Assembly: GCA_020161935.1 (NCBI GenBank)
Contig: JAIUNI010000002.1
Coordinates: 124,001 to 188,000, forward strand
Direction of reading: 5' to 3'
Length of the DNA: 64,000 nt
Source: Chloroflexota bacterium
GTDB taxonomy: Bacteria > Chloroflexota > Anaerolineae > Aggregatilineales > Phototrophicaceae
Positions 60,231 to 64,000 of the stretch are shown here, piece after piece; position 1 is the first letter of the stretch, and each line of letters opens with the position of its first letter. The translations under genes were made by a program, and so were the position numbers. A model generated the notes under the pieces. The model searched no databases. It had not been told where the DNA came from and saw nothing but the letters and a program-made list of their open reading frames with translations.

Positions 60231-61895
60231 TTGGATTTCATTCTATCGCATCTCCATATGGAGAAATTGGTAAAGACAGAAGAGAAAAAGATCAGAAAAG
60301 CACTCGAAGATGCTAAAAAGCAGAGTGCAACATGGTCTAAGTCTGTTACAAGACCCACTGTATCTGGGGATGGCTTAATTGATCCAGTAGAAGCCCAGCC
60401 GTATCTCAAACAGTGTTTGGGTGCTGTGGAAAACGGGTTGGTTAAAATGGCACAGCGATTTTCGCCTGTGCAGTGGCTATGGTATTTACGACGCTTCCCA
60501 AGCATTCATTACATTGAGGATGAGGGCTTCGAAAACTACTGTTTGACCCTTGCTATAATTCTGTCAACACGCTCACACCGCAAAGACGATTCAGAACAAT
60601 TCGATGCACAGCTCAGTTTTCCACTAACTCAATCCATCGCTAACCATGTTTTAGCATTTGTCGCCGGGTGCTACGATCTGGGGGATTTGCACATTAAATA
60701 TGGCGCTGCTGGCAGAGAAATACCGTTCAGGATCAGCTCAAAACGCCTCCCCGATCCAGTTATCACAGAAAGCAAGCGGGAAGCAGGCAGGATGTTTGAC
60801 GCACGTCAGAATATCGGGATTTCTGGACTCGCTGGAACTATTCCGAGCCAAAATGATCTATCTGAAAAATCACCACTGCTGGTGGTAGATAAAGTTTACT
60901 ACCCAGTTTCAATACAGTTACCCTACTTTGAATTTCGTGATTTGGAGACACCACCATTTGTTCCGACATACTACTTATACTCACCAGTGCCATTGAAGCA
61001 CATCTCAAATCTATACAAGTTGACAGACAACGGTAACAAACAATGGCTGCGTCGAGATGGGTTTAGTTTGATGCTGTTGGCAGGTTTGCTGCTGCCTATT
61101 TCAGTCAGCGCACCAGAACACAGCATCAACATAGCGATGTATGGCTACTCTGTACACGAACGGGTTGATTTTGTAGTGGATTATTGGCCCGCGTTTGATG
61201 AATTGGTTTCGGTGATTAAAAACCTATTTCCCGGTGCTGATTTGCCCGCTACTCCTTTACAGTTGTTGGATGAAATGGAAAGACTAGAGACAAGCACACA
61301 TCCCTTACTACCAGGGGTAGTTATGGGCGATAAGCAATGGATTGTCATCGATCATGCGAGTGTGAAAGACAGGTTGGGAATGATACTTCGGTTCCCAAAT
61401 TTGGGTGGTGGAATCGGAAATCAGCGCGGTATTCACTTTGAGGATGCTATACAGAGTTATATCGATGCCTCACTCTGGAAGCCATCTGATGAACTACGAG
61501 CTATGCGTCAAATACACCTTATTCGCCAAGGTGACAGTAAAAATAATCAGATCACAGACATCGATGCCATTGGTGAGTCTGGCGACTCGCTGTTGATTAT
61601 TTCATGCAAGGCTGTTGTTTTTAGCGTCGGACAAGATATTGGTGAGTACCACGCTCTTAAAAATGCACGTCTACGTCTTGATGAAGCTGTTCTCAAATGG
61701 CAGACTGTAAAAGCTGAACTGCTACATTCACCCATCGGGCAAAACTATAATTTCCGTCGCTACTCCAAGATCATAGCTGTCGTTTGCACCCCTAATGCGG
61801 TTTACACTGAAAGCGACCTGTCACTATCTTATGAAGTCGACAATCTACGAAAAGCGGCAACTGCCCCAGACTTTATTGAGTGGCTGAATACCTGA
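60231..61895 (+). CDS. predicted nuclease-like protein of the defence island
   Basis: A 554-residue protein. TTG at 60231 is preceded by AAAGGA at good spacing; the in-frame ATG at 60258 has none. Its C-terminal region has features of the PD-(D/E)xK superfamily: E404 in RGIHFEDAI, D445 in TDIDAIG and S458-C-K460 in LLIISCKAV, where the usual second acidic residue is replaced by Ser. The N-terminal 30 residues are charged and helical. No family recognised. The position after the Dpt-like operon and TA pair suggests a separate defence or accessory restriction function. Confidence 0.55.
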   Translation: MDFILSHLHMEKLVKTEEKKIRKALEDAKKQSATWSKSVTRPTVSGDGLIDPVEAQPYLKQCLGAVENGLVKMAQRFSPVQWLWYLRRFPSIHYIEDEGFENYCLTLAIILSTRSHRKDDSEQFDAQLSFPLTQSIANHVLAFVAGCYDLGDLHIKYGAAGREIPFRISSKRLPDPVITESKREAGRMFDARQNIGISGLAGTIPSQNDLSEKSPLLVVDKVYYPVSIQLPYFEFRDLETPPFVPTYYLYSPVPLKHISNLYKLTDNGNKQWLRRDGFSLMLLAGLLLPISVSAPEHSINIAMYGYSVHERVDFVVDYWPAFDELVSVIKNLFPGADLPATPLQLLDEMERLETSTHPLLPGVVMGDKQWIVIDHASVKDRLGMILRFPNLGGGIGNQRGIHFEDAIQSYIDASLWKPSDELRAMRQIHLIRQGDSKNNQITDIDAIGESGDSLLIISCKAVVFSVGQDIGEYHALKNARLRLDEAVLKWQTVKAELLHSPIGQNYNFRRYSKIIAVVCTPNAVYTESDLSLSYEVDNLRKAATAPDFIEWLNT

Positions 61896-62147
61896 AGCCT
61901 GAGTAAATCCATAAGGCAGCATTTTCAGATTGAAATTAGCCTGCTCTACTTATGATTTTCCCTTACTCCAGGGACACATTTTAATCTTTCACCACATCGC
62001 CGGAAAAATTACACGAAACACTGAAAATCAATGAAATCTTGCTAACTCATTTGTCAAAACTGACGGGTCAAAACTGTAATATTTGCTAAGTTGAGCGAGG
62101 TCAGTGTGATAGGCTGAACTTGTCGGTACGACGAGGAGACTTATCAG
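61896..62147. other. A+T-rich intergenic region before the recombinase cluster
   Basis: About 250 bases with no gene supported. Base composition changes here from the A+T-rich defence island to the G+C-richer recombinase module, so a cargo boundary is likely near 62000. I could not see tRNA or an attachment repeat. Confidence 0.3.
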
Positions 62148-62360
62148 ATGACCACCCAACTGAATTCCACCCTACCTGAACGACAGCCGAAACGAGCATT
62201 GATGTTCAGCATTCGACTCACCCAAGTGGAGCAGGACGAGATTGAAACGCTGGCAAAGCGGCTCAATCTACCCAGCTCGTTTATGGCACGTCATTTCATT
62301 CTGGAGGCAGTCAAACATCACAAGAGTCAGATCACGCAGGAGGCAGCCGTTGAAGCCTGA
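62148..62360 (+). CDS. ribbon-helix-helix protein of the recombinase module
   Basis: A 70-residue protein with the RHH pattern RALMFSIRLTQVEQDEIETLAKRLNLP followed by a second helix (SSFMARHFILEAV). GAGGAG lies ten bases before the ATG. It overlaps the next gene by 11 bases. It is probably a regulator or directionality factor of the serine recombinase downstream. Confidence 0.7.
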   Translation: MTTQLNSTLPERQPKRALMFSIRLTQVEQDEIETLAKRLNLPSSFMARHFILEAVKHHKSQITQEAAVEA

Positions 62361-62562
62361 GCGTCTGTCAGATGAACAACAAAATATCACGGAAAACGGC
62401 GGCATCAATCTGCTGTCGCTGTATCGTTCCATGCTTCGCATTGTTGCGCGACTGGACGAAAGTGAGTACACTGAAGACAATTCGTTGTTGCGCCAGACCG
62501 AAGTGTTCCACCACCCCGATCTGGCTGACCCGGCAAGTGATGAGGTCACATTGCAGGGCTGA
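62350..62562 (+). CDS. small acidic protein of the recombinase module
   Basis: About 70 residues if the TTG at 62350 is the start, which overlaps the RHH gene's stop; no ATG or GTG is suitably placed. The frame is rich in Glu/Asp and contains INLLSLYRSMLRIVARLDESE. No family recognised. Coding is supported by tight packing and composition, but the start is uncertain. Confidence 0.45.
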   Translation: MKPERLSDEQQNITENGGINLLSLYRSMLRIVARLDESEYTEDNSLLRQTEVFHHPDLADPASDEVTLQG

Positions 62563-62580
62563 GAGCATTGTAACCCAACG

Positions 62581-62623
62581 CGCTCTGTCTTGTCGCATCA
62601 CTTGCCCAGGACAGGGCGTTTTT
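62581..62623 (+). terminator. hairpin with T-run before the recombinase gene
   Basis: CGCTCTGTC (62581-62589) pairs with GACAGGGCG (62610-62618), and TTTTT follows. It lies 20 bases before the recombinase start and could end the RHH transcript or attenuate recombinase expression. Confidence 0.6.
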
Positions 62624-62643
62624 CATTTCGAGGAGACGAAGAA

Positions 62644-64000
62644 ATGCCCAAATACCGGCGTGCCGAAACACAGCAGATTGACCCTTACCGACAGCAGCCG
62701 CTGCCGGTGGATCGTCCTGCCGCGATTTATTACCGCCAGTCGTCCGATGCCCAGATTGGCAACATCAACACCACCCTGCAAACAGTGGATATGTTTGAGC
62801 GTCTCGTCCGTCAGGGATGGGCACACGACAGCATCCTGATGATCGACATGGATGCCGGGATCAGCGGCTCGAAGAAAATCAGCGAACGTCCCGGATTATC
62901 GCGGTTAATGGAACTGATTGAGAATGGCGAAATCGGGCTGGTGGCAGCGCAGGATGTTGACCGCTTTTTCCGTGACATCACCCAGATTCAGACCAATATC
63001 TTTATTGATGCCTGCAAACGCAATCATGTGCGCGTGATGACGCAGAGGACGGTGTATGACTTTACCCATCCGACGATGGGTGTATACGATATGAAGAACT
63101 TCCGCGAAGAAGCACAGGCAGCCGCCGATTATCTGGAATATCACATTCGCGGGCGGTTGGGACGCAGCCGGGAATATCTGGTCGATCAGGGTTTGTGGTC
63201 AGGTCGCAGCGTCGCCTTCGGTTATATGGTCGATTTGCGCCAAAAACTGCCCGATGGCACACGCAATCCCACCTACAAGAAGTATGTGCCGTTTGAACCC
63301 TGTGCGGCAGTGGTACGAGCCTACTTCACCATCTTCAAGCGTTTTAATCGCAACCTCAAGCAAGCATGGGAATACATTGAGGAACACGGTCCGTTCATGC
63401 CGGAAAATGTCTACGAACTGGTGCCGGATGGGTTCAAAATCAACATCATCGTGAAACATCACTCGATTCATACCGGACGGTTGATGCACTCGTATTCGGG
63501 TTTGCAGCAGATGTTCACCAACGTCGTCTATCTGGGTCACTGGGTCAAGAAGGGTGTGATCCTGTACTATCACAATCATGAAGCGCTCGTCAATGAAGAT
63601 GACTTCATGTGCGCCTTCAATGCGCTATCAGACGTAGATTTTCAGGGTGATCCCAACCCCAACTACATGCCGCAGCGTCCCTTTGTCCGGCATGATAAAG
63701 CGAAGCGCGGCTGCCAGCCACCCGTGTATGCCGGATTGATCTTCTCGGATGATGTCTCCGGTGCGCCGCATCGCCGCATGTACAGTTCCTATAACAACAT
63801 CAACGACAACTACGGTTATGAGCTGAGTAACCTTCGCAGCCAAATGGTCTTCCGGGTCAAAGCCGATTGGTTGGATGGAGCGATTGATCGCTTACTGCTG
63901 GAGCGATTGGAAGCGACGACACTGGACGAGAGCGCATGGCAGTCCGCATTAGAAAGCACCCGGCGGGACGGCTATGGTGAGGTGCGTCGGATGGAAAACG
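62644..64000 (+). CDS. large serine recombinase, 3' end beyond the window
   Basis: 452 codons are visible without a stop. The N-terminal catalytic domain shows YYRQSS, with the nucleophile probably S33, then DMDAGISGSKKISERPGLSRLMELI and AQDVDRFFRD, conserved in serine resolvases/integrases. A recombinase domain (WSGRSVAFGYMVD) and zinc-ribbon/coiled-coil region would follow. Large serine recombinases integrate phages and integrative elements at attachment sites. GAGGAG lies 11 bases before the ATG. It is the likely integrase of the element; the far end of the gene, and presumably attR, lie outside the window. Confidence 0.88.
   Translation, partial: MPKYRRAETQQIDPYRQQPLPVDRPAAIYYRQSSDAQIGNINTTLQTVDMFERLVRQGWAHDSILMIDMDAGISGSKKISERPGLSRLMELIENGEIGLVAAQDVDRFFRDITQIQTNIFIDACKRNHVRVMTQRTVYDFTHPTMGVYDMKNFREEAQAAADYLEYHIRGRLGRSREYLVDQGLWSGRSVAFGYMVDLRQKLPDGTRNPTYKKYVPFEPCAAVVRAYFTIFKRFNRNLKQAWEYIEEHGPFMPENVYELVPDGFKINIIVKHHSIHTGRLMHSYSGLQQMFTNVVYLGHWVKKGVILYYHNHEALVNEDDFMCAFNALSDVDFQGDPNPNYMPQRPFVRHDKAKRGCQPPVYAGLIFSDDVSGAPHRRMYSSYNNINDNYGYELSNLRSQMVFRVKADWLDGAIDRLLLERLEATTLDESAWQSALESTRRDGYGEVRRMEN

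Overview
The window most resembles chromosomal DNA of a Chloroflexota (Anaerolineae-like) bacterium carrying plasmid-derived integrative elements. The host guess rests on the decayed c-type cytochrome at 26.4-27.2 kb, whose CDVDAVI/CATCHRVDS/FPDNLMP pattern I associate with that phylum, and is moderate at best. No rRNA, tRNA or CRISPR array was seen.

Layout. 1-5.3 kb: ordinary chromosome-like genes (methyltransferase, alpha/beta hydrolase, rhodanese, flavin oxidase-like protein, two-domain sulfurtransferase, secreted Kelch-like protein). 5.5-14.8 kb (minus strand): a plasmid-type backbone of ParM-like actin, RHH partner, HU-like protein, RHH protein, relaxase and primase-helicase, ending in iteron-like repeats. 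Its relaxase is split by a 2.4-kb group II intron that still has its reverse transcriptase and domain V. 14.9-20.3 kb: a transfer module (three-repeat protein, small membrane protein, VirD4/TraG coupling ATPase, HU-like protein, second relaxase with RHH partner). 20.6-25.8 kb: a compact operon of XRE regulator, four-cysteine Cas4-like nuclease, full-length Argonaute with an apparently complete DEDD site, a 121-aa helical protein and a predicted HExxH zinc peptidase. 25.9-26.2 kb: a third, diverged copy of a hairpin-rich non-coding block also found in both backbones. 27.3-38.3 kb (minus): SSB, a PP-loop/PAPS-reductase-like enzyme, a PRTRC (ParB-related, ThiF-related) cassette, a stand-alone primase and an SNF2-type helicase that lost its N-terminus. 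38.5-45.9 kb (plus): a second backbone copy, inverted relative to the first and with an uninterrupted relaxase.

46-64 kb: a structured leader and sigma-like gene, then an A+T-richer defence island. It comprises DptF-like ATPase, zinc-cluster protein in the DptG position, N6-adenine methyltransferase with a decayed HSDR_N-like domain, HsdS with two target-recognition domains, and a 1710-aa DptH-like protein with an internal PD-(D/E)xK-like motif and a HerA/FtsK ATPase. A DUF433/PIN-like toxin-antitoxin pair and a predicted nuclease gene follow, then an RHH gene and a large serine recombinase running off the end.

How it fits together. Primase, iterons, SSB, ParM/RHH and PRTRC genes would replicate and maintain the elements; relaxases, coupling protein and the hairpin region would mobilise them; the serine recombinase would integrate them; the Argonaute and Dpt/methyltransferase operons are cargo. 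The two systems most worth testing are the Argonaute-Cas4-peptidase operon and the island that pairs Dpt-like restriction proteins with an adenine methyltransferase where phosphorothioation (dnd) genes would be expected.
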